This document shows positions 1 through 11,402 of a stretch of DNA of 59,317 nucleotides, piece after piece (the first letter of the stretch is position 1; the number at the start of each line of letters is the position of its first letter). Source of the DNA: Cytidiella melzeri (taxonomy: Eukaryota > Basidiomycota > Agaricomycetes > Polyporales > Irpicaceae); assembly GCA_022592445.1 (NCBI GenBank), contig JABYQR010000286.1:1-59317 (forward strand), written 5' to 3'. Both the position numbers and the translations under genes were made by a program. The notes beneath the pieces were generated by a model. The model was not told the origin of the DNA and ran no database searches. It saw only the letters and a list, made by a program, of their open reading frames with translations.

Positions 1-142
1 ATAACCCCATAACCTCCTAAAACCCATGGTTTTTTTTGCTCGACCGACTCGGTTTGCGGAGAAATTGAGCTGAAAACCCATAACCCCCTGATACCCCATA
101 ATCCATACCTTTTGGCGGCAAAAAACCCATACTTTGGCTAAG

Positions 143-286
143 AGCCTGATTGGCGCCGCATTATTTAGGTTACAATCCCCCACCAAATAAAATAATTCAG
201 CATTTATTTTGCCTTATTTGACAGTGAATAATTTGTTTTTGGATCAATTTGTAGTCGACTACACAATGCCGCGCCAATCAGGCGCC
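143..286. mobile_element. Candidate MITE with terminal inverted repeats
   Basis: A 144-bp A/T-rich non-coding segment. Its ends are imperfect inverted repeats of about 22 bp, both containing GCCTGATTGGCGC followed by (C/G)GCATT. CTAAG sits directly on both sides (138-142 and 287-291), consistent with a 5-bp target duplication. It contains no credible ORF, so it would need a transposase supplied elsewhere. The superfamily is not assignable from one copy. Confidence 0.6.
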
Positions 287-344
287 CTAAGACCACCACC
301 GCGTTCGCTGTCTTGGGTTGTTGTCTGCATCCATACCTACAAAT

Positions 345-503
345 TTGCGGCAAGCGAATGGAGACATCATTGACGACGACGCGACGTTTGAAGCGGTTCC
401 CACCCGCCAGGAAGTTCTCAAAGCTGCCGCTATCATCGACAGCTACATTCACGATGTCAATGATCCCGCCGCGCACAACATGGAGTTGTTTTTAGGTACT
501 TTT
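345..503 (+). pseudogene. Transposase C-terminal remnant (pogo/Tigger-like DDE, tentative)
   Basis: A single open stretch of about 53 codons reads as an acidic segment (GDIIDDDATFEAVPTRQE), then an amphipathic helix (AAAIIDSYIHDVNDPAAHN) ending in ELFLGTF. This resembles, from memory, the acidic tail plus C-terminal helix of basidiomycete pogo/Tigger DDE transposases. No catalytic core or DNA-binding domain is present upstream; the candidate MITE lies there instead. It is at most a fragment. A chance ORF cannot be excluded. Confidence 0.35.
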
Positions 504-723
504 TGCTGTCAACTTTGCTTGGACATGTCCCGCACAACAGTCCCTACATTGATCACTTCTTACTTCAATGCTTCCTATATTTTCCCTTTTCTCACTCAAG
601 TTCACCCAGTGCAATTTGCTCAATAGATGTACATATTCTACAGTCTACTACAGCCTGAAGCCTCTTCAATTTTCTTTAACCGCATAACAGGCGCTTAGCG
701 TGGGAAACCTCTCGTACGCCATG

Positions 724-779
724 ACCTCTCAAAACCCATACCCTGGGTCCTATCCCGAGGGGTATGGGTTAGGAGAGGT
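724..779. repeat. Long perfect-stem inverted repeat upstream of the Atg22-like gene
   Basis: AACCCATACCC (733-743) pairs perfectly with GGGTATGGGTT (760-770) around a 16-nt loop. The arms extend outward as CCTCTC/GAGAGG (725-730/773-778) after a small bulge. Related AACCCATA strings occur at 23-29, 77-83 and 125-131. It lies about 285 bp before the Atg22-like start codon. It could be a relic transposon end or a cruciform; no protein is encoded. Confidence 0.55.
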
Positions 780-1062
780 TCGACTGTAGTTATTGGCGCT
801 GCCGAGGTCTGCCGATTTGACTTCACGTGATTGTCACACTGTGACACAAGTACCTCTTACTTTACGACCTTTGTTGCGCTCTGAAGAATACAGCGCGGTC
901 CTCTTCCTCCCGCCTGAGTAAAGACCGACCTGCCGGCTTGTTTTGCAAAACTTCAAACTTTGAACAAATCGCTCCCTCACGACACTAAGGCGTGGCATGG
1001 CCTGTGACCACCACAAGCGTTCTTGAGACCACCTTAGAAATATCCGCTTCCAGACAACAGGC

Positions 1063-3224
1063 ATGAATGAACGTGGACCAGACGGTGGCGAGGTGGTTTT
1101 CGACGCGGCCAGGTATACAAGACATCTTCGGGGATGGTTGAGTTACGCGTTTGCTAGGTAGGTGAGTGCCAATGCTCTCACCTGCAAAGATTCAGACTAC
1201 TAATCCACAATTACAGTGAAGTCTTCGTCATTGTCTCTCTGACGCTGTTTCTCCCTATATGTTTAGAGCAGTTCGCTCGGTGAGTGTCTATCCTACACTT
1301 TGGGCATCAGGCTCTTGAACCGTGCTGTTCTCGAAATAGGGACAATGGCTACTTGCTACCTGACAAAGCAGTACCATGCTCCTCTGCTATGCCAGGACAA
1401 AGCAGCGCGGACGAACGACGCTGTGTTGTGAAGATAGCCTGGCTGTGGATCGACAGTGCCAGCTTCAGGTGAGCCGTTTGCGTCGAGGGGTTTACGGGAG
1501 CCTAATACCATCGCAGTCTCTATGTGAACTCTATCTCAGTAGCTATGCAAGCACTAACCGTGATTTCCATGGGGAATATTGCCGACCACCGTACGTCCCG
1601 TCTCAATCAATCTTTCCAACCCCGCTCACATGTATGTATCTAGCCCCTCATCGCAAACGCCTCCTCCTCTCCTTCGCATTTTTCGGAGCCACTGCAGCGA
1701 CACTTTTCCTCCTCCTCCCTTCCTCCTCCCCCCTCTGGCCAGCTTCCGCCCTGCTTGGAATATGCGCGAACGTAGGCTTCGGCGCTTCGATCGTAGCAAT
1801 GAACGCATACCTACCTAACCTTGCACGACACTCTGAAGAAGTTGTCAAGCGCCGCGCGGAACTCCACGAGGCGTTTCTGTCTGCAGGTATACCGCGACTT
1901 TCCGCCGACGACCCGCCTTCGACGGGCACTTTGGTTTCGGAAGCCGAAGAACCTCTTCTGTCCCACGAGGTGCGCACTGGACAAATAGATGGTTCAGGTA
2001 GTGTCAGCCAAGACCACAGCTCGCCAGAACTAGAATCGTTAAAGTCGGCGTACTCTACCGCACTCTCACGTGCAACCTCTCGAATATCATCTCAAGGAAT
2101 TGCTCTTGGCTATGTCGCCGGTATCCTTCTTCTACTCGTCGCTCTCATTCCGGTCACCCTCCTCCATGGTACCACCTCTGCATTACGTCTGGCGATAGGC
2201 CTCAGTGGGATCTGGTGGGCGCTATTTTCAATTCCAGCAGCTGCTTGGTTGCCTTCGTCCACCGTCGTAGTCGAGTCAGAATGGGATGTTCAGGAAGGTG
2301 TGAGTGTAGGGCATGCTGGCTCCAAGGAATGGAGCATTTTGAGGGAGATTGTGGGCGCGTGGAAGAGACTGGGAGGGATGTTACGCTGGCGGGAGATCAA
2401 GCGACTGAAAAACACCTTCCAGTATCTCGCAGCTTGGTTTTTGCTTTCTGACGGTCAGTACCCGCCGTGGTCGTCAAACTCTTTGCTCCATGTTCTTATA
2501 TTCGAATCTAGGGTTTACAACGATAACTTCCACTGCCATCCTCTTTGCCAAAACATCTCTCTACATGCCTGCGTCTTCCCTGATCCTCATTGGCATTATC
2601 ACTCCTGTATCGGGTATCGCTGGCTCTCTTGCTTGGCCGTACGTCCAACGCAGGTACGCGTGGACGAACTTGCGCGTTCTCGTCACTCTCGTCTGTCTGG
2701 CGAGCGTCGCGCCTACGTACGGCTGTCTCGGGTTTCTCCCCGTGTTCAGAGAGGGCAAGGTGAGATTCGGAGGCTTGACGACGCCGGGAGAAATGTACGC
2801 TCTGGCTGTGTATTTCGTGAGTAGCCCGAAAGCTGCTTACGCGTAAATGAAGTTGCATGCTGAGCGACTGTTTTCCCTCATTGTAGGGCTCAGTATATGG
2901 CGCATTCCAGGGGTACGCTCGTGCGTTCTACTCGGAGCTTATACCGCATGGGGAGGAAGCTAGGTGGTACGCTTTGTTCTCCATCACTGACAAGGTGCGG
3001 CTTATTCTTGGCAAGGTTTTGGCAAACACGGCACTTATTCCTTGTCTCAGTCAAGCTCGTTCGTGGGCCCCCTGGTGGTTGGGCTCATTGCTGACACCAC
3101 AGGCAATATCCGCTACGCCTTTTTCTTCCTCGTGGTCATGGTGTGGCTCGCCGTCCCCGTGTTGTTGAGCATTAACGTGGAGCGTGGACGGAGCGACGCC
3201 GATAGGTACAAGTATCGTACATGA
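1063..3224 (+). CDS. ATG22: Atg22-type vacuolar amino-acid effluxer (MFS), 8 exons
   Basis: Exons inferred at 1063-1157, 1217-1279, 1340-1468, 1517-1590, 1644-2453, 2512-2816, 2887-2994 and 3051-3224. They sum to 1758 nt, giving an uninterrupted 585-aa protein. All introns are GT-AG and about 48-71 nt. The protein begins MNERGPDGGEVVF and runs into the Atg22 signature: first helix with EVFVIVSLTLFLPICLEQFAR, a short loop with MGNIADH, RKRLLLSFAFFGA, then NVGFGASIVAMNAYLPNLAR. A long acidic cytosolic loop (about residues 150-240) and more helices follow, with FTTITSTAILFAKTSLYMP and GEEARWYALFSITDKSSSF near the end. Family role: exports amino acids from the vacuole after autophagic breakdown. 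The start is the first ATG in frame with the conserved N-terminus. No lesion seen. The next gene is a second transporter on the same strand. Confidence 0.93.
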
Positions 3225-4006
3225 CGATGGGACGGTTGGCATGCCGTTGTTAGGTGCGTTGATAGGATACCGTATTTTATCTCACGACGCTATTTAAGTT
3301 GCCTCATGTGGTGAATAGTATTTTGAATCATAGTTCTTCTCATTATACATGAAGCCTGATGAACGTCTCGATTTGTTCCATATTGCGCCTTACACTCAAG
3401 CATTGCGGGGATGCAGTGTTGCTTTACATCGGATCGCACAGCAACATGCGGTGGTAGTGAATGGCCCATAGATTGCTTGAACACTCACCGAATTTGAGAC
3501 GTCTGCTTTGAAGTCCCCCTCTCATTGCTCCAGAGTGTAGTAGCGGTGGCCACACCAATTTTGCTCGGAGATGGGCGGTAGTTGTGTATTTTGGCATTAT
3601 TCCAAACCCCGCTATCCTGCCGACAATGATGTTTCTCTCTCGTCGCGTTTACGAGTTTGCAAAAAGCACCAAGTAACTATAGTGCGTTGCCGTCCACAAC
3701 ACGACATGGTGAGTTGAACACATACTCGACGACATGTAGGAGAGTTTGACTGCAAGGATCTAGCAGGCGCTGTGTAACAGTTGCGCCATCTTGTTACTTT
3801 TTGCACCATACGCCTTGCCATGAGTGAGGCTGCACCAGACTCGCCCTCTCTTGCGTTCGCAGGAGTCAGCTGGGGAACGCTTCTGTCCCATCTGAACCTT
3901 CACCACGTTGACTCTCGACGCTCACTGGCAGCTAGAGGATATTGTGCGGCCAGGCCATACAGTAGCACGCCAGCACAGTCACAGATTGTGCCACTACTCA
4001 GCGGCA
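3225..4006. other. Intergenic region between the two transporters
   Basis: About 780 bp holding the 3' end of the Atg22-like gene and the promoter of the MFS gene. Reading all frames gave only short unrelated ORFs. I see no repeat, RNA gene or transposon end here. Confidence 0.5.
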
Positions 4007-6810
4007 ATGAGGTTGTATAAACATGCGTCGTCAGCCGATCACGAACATTTGGTGCCTCTGCTTCAGTCAGAGCCCAGTCCCAGTGCCTCAACCTCGCAGA
4101 TCAGCTACAGACCCCAAATGTCCAAGGGCAAAGCTCGTCGGCCATGGAAGAGTTATATTTGGTACGCAAGGCTTTCTTGAATGCACACTCCATCGCGAGG
4201 CTCATTATTGTAAAGGGACACATGGGACAAACCACCGGAAGAACGCAAGTTTTTGGCAAAGCTAGACGCTTGTCTTCTCACCTATGCTGCACTTTCGTAC
4301 TTCAGCAAGTATCTCGACCAGCAGAATGTGACTGTAAGTGTATTTAGCCTTCGTGGTTCATTTCATACAACTTCATCGGAATCTTAGAACGCCTACGTCT
4401 CTGGAATGAAGACGGAGTGCGTCATTTCTACTGATCAAGTCCCAAGACCCAGACTAATCCGATTTTGTCGTGATGCAGCTTGGGATTGTACGTCCTGTCT
4501 GTTTCGAGTCTTACGAGGCTTAAAATTTACTTCTGTTCAGGCACGGGAATGAGCTCAACTACATCACCACTGCATGGACTTGCGGCTATGTCATTGGCCA
4601 AATACCTTCAAAGTAGGTTTCGTCCGTAGCTGATTAGCATCTAGTCTTTTCTCACCATCGTCCAGCCTACTGATTACCCGCATTCGACCTTCGATATGGG
4701 TTAGTCATCTTCGGTGTGATGAGTTTCGACGCTCACCACACGCCGTTGAAGATACCCCTTATGGAGCTAATATGGAGCAGTTTGACCATGGTATTGGCTT
4801 CGGCAAATAGCTTCAGCACCCTAATCGCCATGCGATTCTTCGTAGGTCAGTTTCAGAGATGTTACTCCGTGCGCACATTGTGACTCCTGTCCCAGGCTTG
4901 GCCGAGTCCACTTTCTATCCTGCGATTCAGTACGTGATCGGAAGCTGGTACAAGGGAGATGAACTTGCGAAGAGGGCGTGCATATTTCACGTAAGTTCTA
5001 CAGCGTATTCTTGCTCACCAAGCAATGTCTGAAAAACGAGTAGACTGCCAGCGCAATAGGACCTATGTTCAGCGGGTTCTTACAGGCAGTAAGTCCGTAA
5101 CACGTTGACCACGGTGATATACCCTCAAAACAGATCAAGGGCGCATACACGGGGCTGAACGGAGTACACGGGTTGGCGGGTTGGCGCTGTAAAGTCGCTC
5201 CACATATGCCTTTGAGCCATTCACTCATGCATTTTGTGTGCAGGGCTATTTATCATTGACGGTATCATAACCATACCCATTGCTTTACTCGGGTTCTTGA
5301 TTATGCCAGGTCAGTTTATTCTGTCCTCGGTGTTATCATATCTCATCTTTGCCTAGATCTTCCAACTACCACTAGACCGTCAATCTTCTACACTCAGGAA
5401 CAGATAGACATAGGGAAGCAACGCATGGAGGAAGTAGGACGAAAGCCGCCGGGAAAGTTCACAAAGAAGAAGGTTGCGGGGTTTTTCAAGACATGGCATC
5501 TTTGGTTGCTTACGCCGCGTACGTGATTCACTTTTGATCTTGCCAATCTGTACTGACATAGGCATGATAGTATATATACTGGCATGTCCTCGTCTCTTCT
5601 CTCGCGGACCCACGAGAACCTGACTCCCAAATCGGTCAAATAGTTTAACAATGCAGGCGGTCCAGCAACTTCAATGATTTTCTGGTACACAATTCTTCCA
5701 TAATGTGGTCTGTGTCACTTCTCTCACGCTAAAGTGCATAGGTTGCAAAGCTTCAATACTCCCGGACACACTGTTTATACAGTAAGTCAGATCAACACAT
5801 ATCCAATCGGGATCCAAGCTGTTCAAGTGGTGACGAGTAAGCATTACCGACGTACAGAAACAGCTATCGTGATTGAGTTGTCTTCTAGCTTTGATCTGGG
5901 CCTGGTCATCTGACGCGATGGAACTGCGTTGGCCACCGATTCTTCTAGCTGCGGTCAGTACTCTACCAAGCTCCAACCCGTTGCGTCCTCAGTTCTCACA
6001 TTTCGTCAGACGTGGCACATGATTGTGTGCATTATGCTCGCTGTGACTCCGCTGTATACTCATATAACGAGGTAATTCGGGATCTTCAGCGACGTGTCTG
6101 GTGTTGCTAATTCGTTTATTGTTAGACGATGGGTTTTGTATTACATGGTATGTGATTATCCTCATCATCGTCACTCAGATGTAGCTGACCACTTCATAGA
6201 CGTCTGTTCAAGGCGGGCTTTCGGGTCTCATCTTATCTTGGGCGAACGAACTGACAGGATACGACAACGAAAGTAAGCCTTAAAATAGACAATATCTCTC
6301 CAGTCACTCATCGTGTCATGGCATAGAACGTTCGTTCGTCGTGGCTTCTTGTAATACCTTTGCGTACGTTATGCAAGCTTGGCTTCCCATGTACGTATTT
6401 GAGCTTCTGATCTGGGGACGGACTGTGATGCTGATATGATTACAGTGTGATATTCCCTCAGGTTGAGCAGCCAAGGCAAGTTTGTGGGTTCTAATGTCGA
6501 ACCACTCCACATAGCTTACTATCGAAAATATCAGGGTTCACAAAGGAAACATCGCAACAGCATGCATCGACGCAGGATTGAGTGGGTTTTTGTTTTTGTT
6601 TCTTTCGGACTACATAGTTCCGTGTCTCACCCATTATCTTTGACAGTCATTGTCTGCCTCGCTGTGCTGTTCTTGTCTAAGCGAGACGAGCGACGTGCTC
6701 GTTCTAATCAACTGGCCTCGAACCCTACAGTTGAGATTGACATGGAGGACGACGTTGACTCGAAAGCAAAGAGTAGCGAGGTGACTTCTGTTCATGACCG
6801 GATGAATTGA
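4007..6810 (+). CDS. MFS anion permease, Dal5/Liz1 (allantoate/pantothenate) family
   Basis: A multi-exon gene; the spliced translation is clear block by block. After a Ser/Pro-rich start it reads [18 protein letters not shown], then [95 protein letters not shown], and late in the protein [16 protein letters not shown] and [17 protein letters not shown]. These are hallmarks of the anion:cation symporter family that takes up allantoate, pantothenate, nicotinate or similar small acids across the plasma membrane. The substrate cannot be told. Introns are short and numerous, for example one after YIW at about 4161. The C-terminus is cytosolic and charged ([17 protein letters not shown]). The ATG at 4007 is in frame; the one at 4118 ([12 protein letters not shown]) is an alternative start. 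No frameshift seen. Confidence 0.87.
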
Positions 6811-6882
6811 TGCATGGCCGTGGGTCCACATATCTATAGGCAACGACAACCTTAGTGAAATGCTGTACACATCTTTTGACCG

Positions 6883-7102
6883 CTGTATGATAGACAAACG
6901 TCGCTCACTAGTGTGAGGTCAGTCACAATGGCCAAATTTCGATCGCTATTCTAGTGATACAAATCTACATTCTCAATTGTCACATAAATTCTGCCCACCC
7001 GGCTTGCTGACGTCCTGCCTACAAAGCCCAGCCATCGCGCCAACTGCCCTCCCGCAAATTGGAAAAATCAATCCGCGTCGTGAGAGGGAGTCCAATAGTC
7101 TG
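6883..7102 (-). pseudogene. Stub of an NLR gene: copy of the 3' end and flank of the gene at 45260
   Basis: About 220 bp nearly identical to 45115-45338. It covers the last codons, stop and downstream flank of the C2-NACHT-WD40 gene on the same strand. The reading frame here ends LREGSWRDGWAL-stop (7019), against FREDGWRDGWAL-stop there. Similarity ends abruptly at about 7102, so no WD40 repeat remains. It lies just beyond the 3' end of the MFS gene and marks the left edge of the TE island. It is either a truncated tandem paralogue or a small segmental duplication. Confidence 0.8.
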
Positions 7103-7310
7103 AGTTTTGACGCGGGGGTCTTTGCAGTAGGTTCCCAATTTGGATTCCTGTTTCCTTTTTGTGAGTTCTCGGTGCGTTCTCGGCGAGTTGATGCTTGTAA
7201 GAGCGGAAGTCGTCGGGAAAGCGGTGAGAAACACGTGAAGATATCTTGGAGTGTCGGACTTGAGTGAGTGGGAATAGTAGTCGATTCGAATTTTTTAGAG
7301 TTTTCCTCGT

Positions 7311-7503
7311 TGTTAATCAAGTGCTGGTACAGCGTGGTAGATTCTTCAATTCATAGTACAAATACAAATACAACAGTACACATACCTGGTACAGCGTGGT
7401 AGATTCTAAAGCACGCTGTACCGGGTATTCGATCCTTTGAGTTCCCAAGCGCTTCCCCGCCCTATTTCCTATTCCGTCCCATCGGGCGGGTCACCGTTTG
7501 ACA
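7311..7503 (-). repeat. Copia-1 3' LTR
   Basis: 193 bp; on the element strand it runs from TGTCAAACGG to GATTAACA. It abuts a run of seven to nine purines (7504-7512, read on minus), the polypurine tract. Internally it repeats GGTACAGCGTGGTAGATTCT twice. Confidence 0.93.
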
Positions 7504-7627
7504 CCCCCCCTTGACCCGCGTCAAGTCCTAATAATCTCATCGCTCGTCCATGTAAAATGCGCGGGAGTGCTTTCGTAAATATGTCCGCGGTATTCTCCTT
7601 TCCTGGAACCCTGTGTACATCAACCAA

Positions 7628-9391
7628 CTATTTGTTGACGCAATCTCGAATGAAGTGAATCCGTATGTCGATATGTTTCATACGCGTGTGACCGTGTGGA
7701 TCGTGTGTGCAGGCCACGGTGCCGTTGTTGTCGCAGAAGAGTGAAGTGGCGTGTTGTTGTGGATATCCGAGTTCATCGAGCAGCTGCCTGATGAACATAA
7801 TCTGGCAGGCTGCGTGCGTACATGCGAGGTACTCCGCTTCGCACGAGGATAGGGCGACAACAGCTTGTTGTTTCGAGCTCCAGGAAATCAACGAGTTTCC
7901 CATCATCATAATGTAACCGCTGATAGACTTTCTGTGTTTGCCTGAACCCCAGTCCGAATCTGTGAAGGCGCGGAAGATTGGGTAGGGGTGGTCCAGATGG
8001 CCTAGGACTATACCCGTCGATCTTGTTCCTTGCAAGTACCGTAGAAGATGCTTGGCAGCGACCCAGTGTTTTTCGCCGTAATTCAACATGAACCTGGCGA
8101 GTTCGCGAACGGCAAAGGCTATGTCCGGACGACAGGTGGTGGCCAGATACATCACTTTCCCGACTACCGCGCAGTAAGGAAAACCCTTTACTCTCTCGCG
8201 TTCATCTTCAGTTTTGGGACAGTCCTCGGAAGACAGTGTAGCATGAGGAGGTAAGGGAGTCAGGACGGCGTTGCAGTGCTCCATACCAAAAGTGCGCAGT
8301 ATGGACTCGATATACGAATCTTGAGAGAGAACCAGTGTGCGTCAATTTCGCGTTCGTGTGACCTTGCAGCCTAATAGCCACTCGACGTCTCCATTATCGG
8401 TGATCTCAAAACATGAGTTGAGTTGTTTTGTGACGAGGTCGGATTCGGCTTTGGAAGTGGAGGCAATTAGTATATTGTCCACACTGGTGGCGGACATGGA
8501 CTTCTGATCCTCGATGTCGCGGATATGTACACTCCAATCGGACTGACACCTCCTGAATCCGAGCGATGTGTACTTCTCGTTAAACTCTAGATACCATGTC
8601 TGGCCGGCCTGTTTAAGTCCGTATAGTCCTTTGTGTAAACGCCAGTAGCCGGGTCCCGCAATCTCTGGACGTCGCATGTAGATCTCCTCGGAGAGAGGTC
8701 CATTGAGGAAAGCAGTTTTGATATCGATATGCCGTAGTTCTAAGTCCTGAAACGCTGCTAAGGCAAGTATGATGCGAATCGAGTCCCACCTCGCGACGGG
8801 AGCAAATGTATACGTGAAATCCTGGCCTGGAATCTGAGTGTATCCCTTGGCGACTAGACGGGCCTTGAACCGCGAGATGTGTCCATTGAGGTTGCGTTTG
8901 ATGTGGAGAACCCATTTGCAGTCGACGGCCTTGCGTCCAGGCGGGATTGAGTCAATTTCCTCGTATACGCCTTTCGCCTTCAACGCTTCGAGTTCCTCAT
9001 AGATCGCGGCTAACCATTCTGTCCAGTAGATGCTCCTCTGCGCCTCCTTGATAGACTTTGGATTGGTGGCATTGGGGTCGTCGATTGGATCTGAGACACC
9101 AAGGCATAAGGAATTGTATTTGGCGTCAGCGTGCAAAAGAATCGGTACAAGTTGGTCGACAGAGGACATGTGTACGAAAAGGTCCTTTCCGCAAGCGAGA
9201 ACGTCTTGTATCAGTGCGTTCTGCACGTCCAACCCCCCCTTGTTCGAGGTGGTGGGATTGAAATCCAGGTACCTGTTTGGTAATACAGGTACCCTTCGTT
9301 CACGTCGATGCGTAAGCGATTGGTTATGCAGGTCCTTGTGTCTATGTACACGAATTAGATGTAATTTTACATCATCGTCCAAGCGACTCAC
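7628..9391 (-). pseudogene. Copia-1 reverse transcriptase and RNase H
   Basis: One reading frame from 9391 down to 7628, interrupted by a single in-frame TGA at 8342-8344 (the context ...VTRTRN-stop-RTLVLSQ lines up with the usual uninterrupted segment). RT blocks: CKWVLHIKRN, FKARLVAKGYTQ, DIKTAFLNGPL, HKGLYGLKQAGQTWY. The catalytic dyad is SVDN instead of xVDD (8474-8485). RNase H blocks: FTDSDWGSGKHRKSISGY, ISWSSKQQAVVALSSCEAE, HIDIRIHFIRDCV. Role in the family: copies element RNA into DNA and removes the RNA. With the second Asp changed, polymerase activity is unlikely. The open frame here has no ATG start, as expected for an internal polyprotein part. Confidence 0.9.
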
Positions 9392-9503
9392 ATAGTGACC
9401 ATGTCGCTTTCCCGCTCGATACGAGCGTCCGGCTGCGTAGCAGCATACCTAATTTCAAAATAGAAATTAAGTCCCCATGCATTTCCGTGCATGTCCAAGT
9501 CAC

Positions 9504-10316
9504 TCACCGAGTGGTGTCATGACTTTCCGACCCGCGAGGAGTATACTCCAAAGGTCCAGGTACCGGAGAGTGTAGAGGGTTGTCGAGGAACCAATCATCA
9601 ACATCAGTGATCAGATCGGTCCATAGCGGTGAGCGTTGTATGAGCAATGGAGTGGTTGTCGGTATGTGGTCGTGAAATGTGACGTCACGCCGTACTCGCA
9701 CAGCATGGGCATGAGGGAACCAGATAAGATAACCATTAGCATCGGGTGCGTATCCGAGAAAACGACCAGATTCACCCCGAGGTTGAAATTTTGGCAAGTC
9801 ATCCGAGTTTGTGCGACGAGCCGTGACATGAGTGCCGAAGATGTGAAGGTATGATAGATTTGGAAGGCGTTTGAATACAAGGAAAAACGGTGTGGTGAAA
9901 GGTGGAAGGGCGGCGTGTGGTACTCGGCACTTGAGGTGAACAGCGCAGAGGATGGCGAATGGCCAGAACCAATCTGACAAGTTTGCGTCGACCAGCATTG
10001 CCCGAGCCATAGAGGTGATAGTGAGATTTGCACGTTCTGCGACGCCATTCTGTGGGGACGCGTCAGGCACGATCTTCTCGTAGATGATTCCGAGTTGCTC
10101 GCAATAGGCGCGAAATGCGCCCTCGACATATTCAGGGGCGTTATCAACTTGTATGATGGCAATTTTGAGATTGAGTAGACGTTCAAAAGCGGCTTGGAAT
10201 TGTTTGAAACGAGCCAAGGCCTCGGATTTGTGTTTCAATAAGCTGACATAGATCCATTGAGAAAAACAATCAATGAAGAGGATGAAAAATTTGAAACCGC
10301 CGTAGCAGTTCGGCAA
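9504..10316 (-). pseudogene. Copia-1 integrase core
   Basis: Open for 270 codons. The DDE triad is recognisable: Asp in FILFIDCFSQW, Asp in IIQVDNAPEYV, Glu in ASPQNGVAERANLT, with the usual AMLVDANLSDWFW block following. These residues are intact. The frame ends at 9504 and the RT frame starts about 110 bp further on. That gap begins GTGAGT and contains an AAATTAG, so it looks intron-like, but simple removal does not restore the frame. An accumulated frameshift is the likelier reading. Confidence 0.87.
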
Positions 10317-10495
10317 TGGACCACAGATGTCGGTGTGAATTCTATAGAGAAGACGGTCGGCTCTGAGATCCGACTTGGCAGGGAATGGAAGGCGTTTAAT
10401 GTTTGCACGAGTGCAGATTTTGCACGTCCGATGCGCGGAGGAGTCTATGGGTATTCCTTCAACTGCGCGATGAAGCCCTTTTATGCCTATGTGGC

Positions 10496-11400
10496 CTAGA
10501 AGGCGGTGTAAAAATCCCGTCCTTGTTCACTTGAAGAGGACGCAATAGTATTGACACGAGTATCAGAGATGCGGTCCGCTAGGCTGAGTGAGAGAGTTTG
10601 AGCGATGTTGTTCCCGGTCATAGTCGCATGTATCGGCGTCATGTGGAGTATGTAGAGATTATTCGGCAATAACCTTCCATCAACAATTCCTTTCCCGTTG
10701 AGAGTAAGTTGCACCGTTCCATTTCCCAAATGACATTCAATTCCGCGCCTCTCTAAACACCCTTGCGAGACGAGATTGAGATGTGCTGATGGAACATGTA
10801 GCACATTTGATAATCTCAACGAGTTGCTGACTCCGTCGTGTGTAGCGTTGAAATAAATATCTCCAACTCCAATCGCCGATGTAGCATGCGAAGTTCCGAA
10901 ACCTTTTATCTGGATGGGCGTGATTGATTTGTAATTGGTGAAGAACGTTCGGTCGGCAAAGATATGACGATTTGCACCCGAGTCGTGATAGCATTCTGCG
11001 TTCGTGATTTGACCTTCAAACGCAGCCCTGTTACAGGTGACATGGTTGATCGGATCAGAGAACGTGTTGAGGGAAAAGAATTGACTGTGTGACAACGCAG
11101 CAATAACGGTATTGCCGGGTTGAGCCGAAGGATGATCCGTACGTGAGTCACTCGACGCGACATTGGCGATATTGGCTGATGATGGAAGTGCATGGTAATT
11201 GAGTTGTCTTTGACCTGTAGGAGGTGCTGATGCGGCTCTCTGAGAAGGATGTAAATGTATATCGCGCGGTCCTTTCCACCAGTACGGATACTGGCCACAT
11301 TTTCCTCCACCGTAAGCGAAGCAATCTTGAATGAGATGTCCAATGGGCCGCGAACAATGAGGGTTGATGCATCAAATCTGATTCTTCTCACTGTGCGAAT
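10496..11400 (-). pseudogene. Copia-1 zinc knuckle, aspartic protease and GAG-pre-integrase part
   Basis: The protease active site appears as ECYHDSGANRHIFAD (DSG) in the 10496-11095 frame, followed by LRLSNVLHVPSAHLNLVSQG, typical of copia proteases. Just upstream (about 11270-11400, another frame) a knuckle can be read: a CX4C pair, GH, then C ahead of GGGKCGQYPYWWKGPRD, a segment typical of basidiomycete copia gag ends. The frame change between the two parts indicates at least one indel. Family role: polyprotein processing and RNA binding. Confidence 0.75.
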
Positions 11401-11402
11401 GT

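Noticed and set aside
1..130. Telomere-like AACCCATA/AACCCC strings at the left end
   Set aside because: Not a regular tandem array and interrupted by ordinary sequence. It does not match the TTAGGG-type repeat expected for a fungus.
1376..2824. A 482-codon single ORF over the Atg22-like gene
   Set aside because: It reads through introns. The eight-exon model gives a continuous 585-aa family member, so the long ORF is an artefact of open introns.
9392..9503. Spliceosomal intron inside Copia-1 pol (GTGAGT...AAATTAG)
   Set aside because: Joining these sites does not bring integrase and RT into one frame. A decayed spacer with indels explains it as well.
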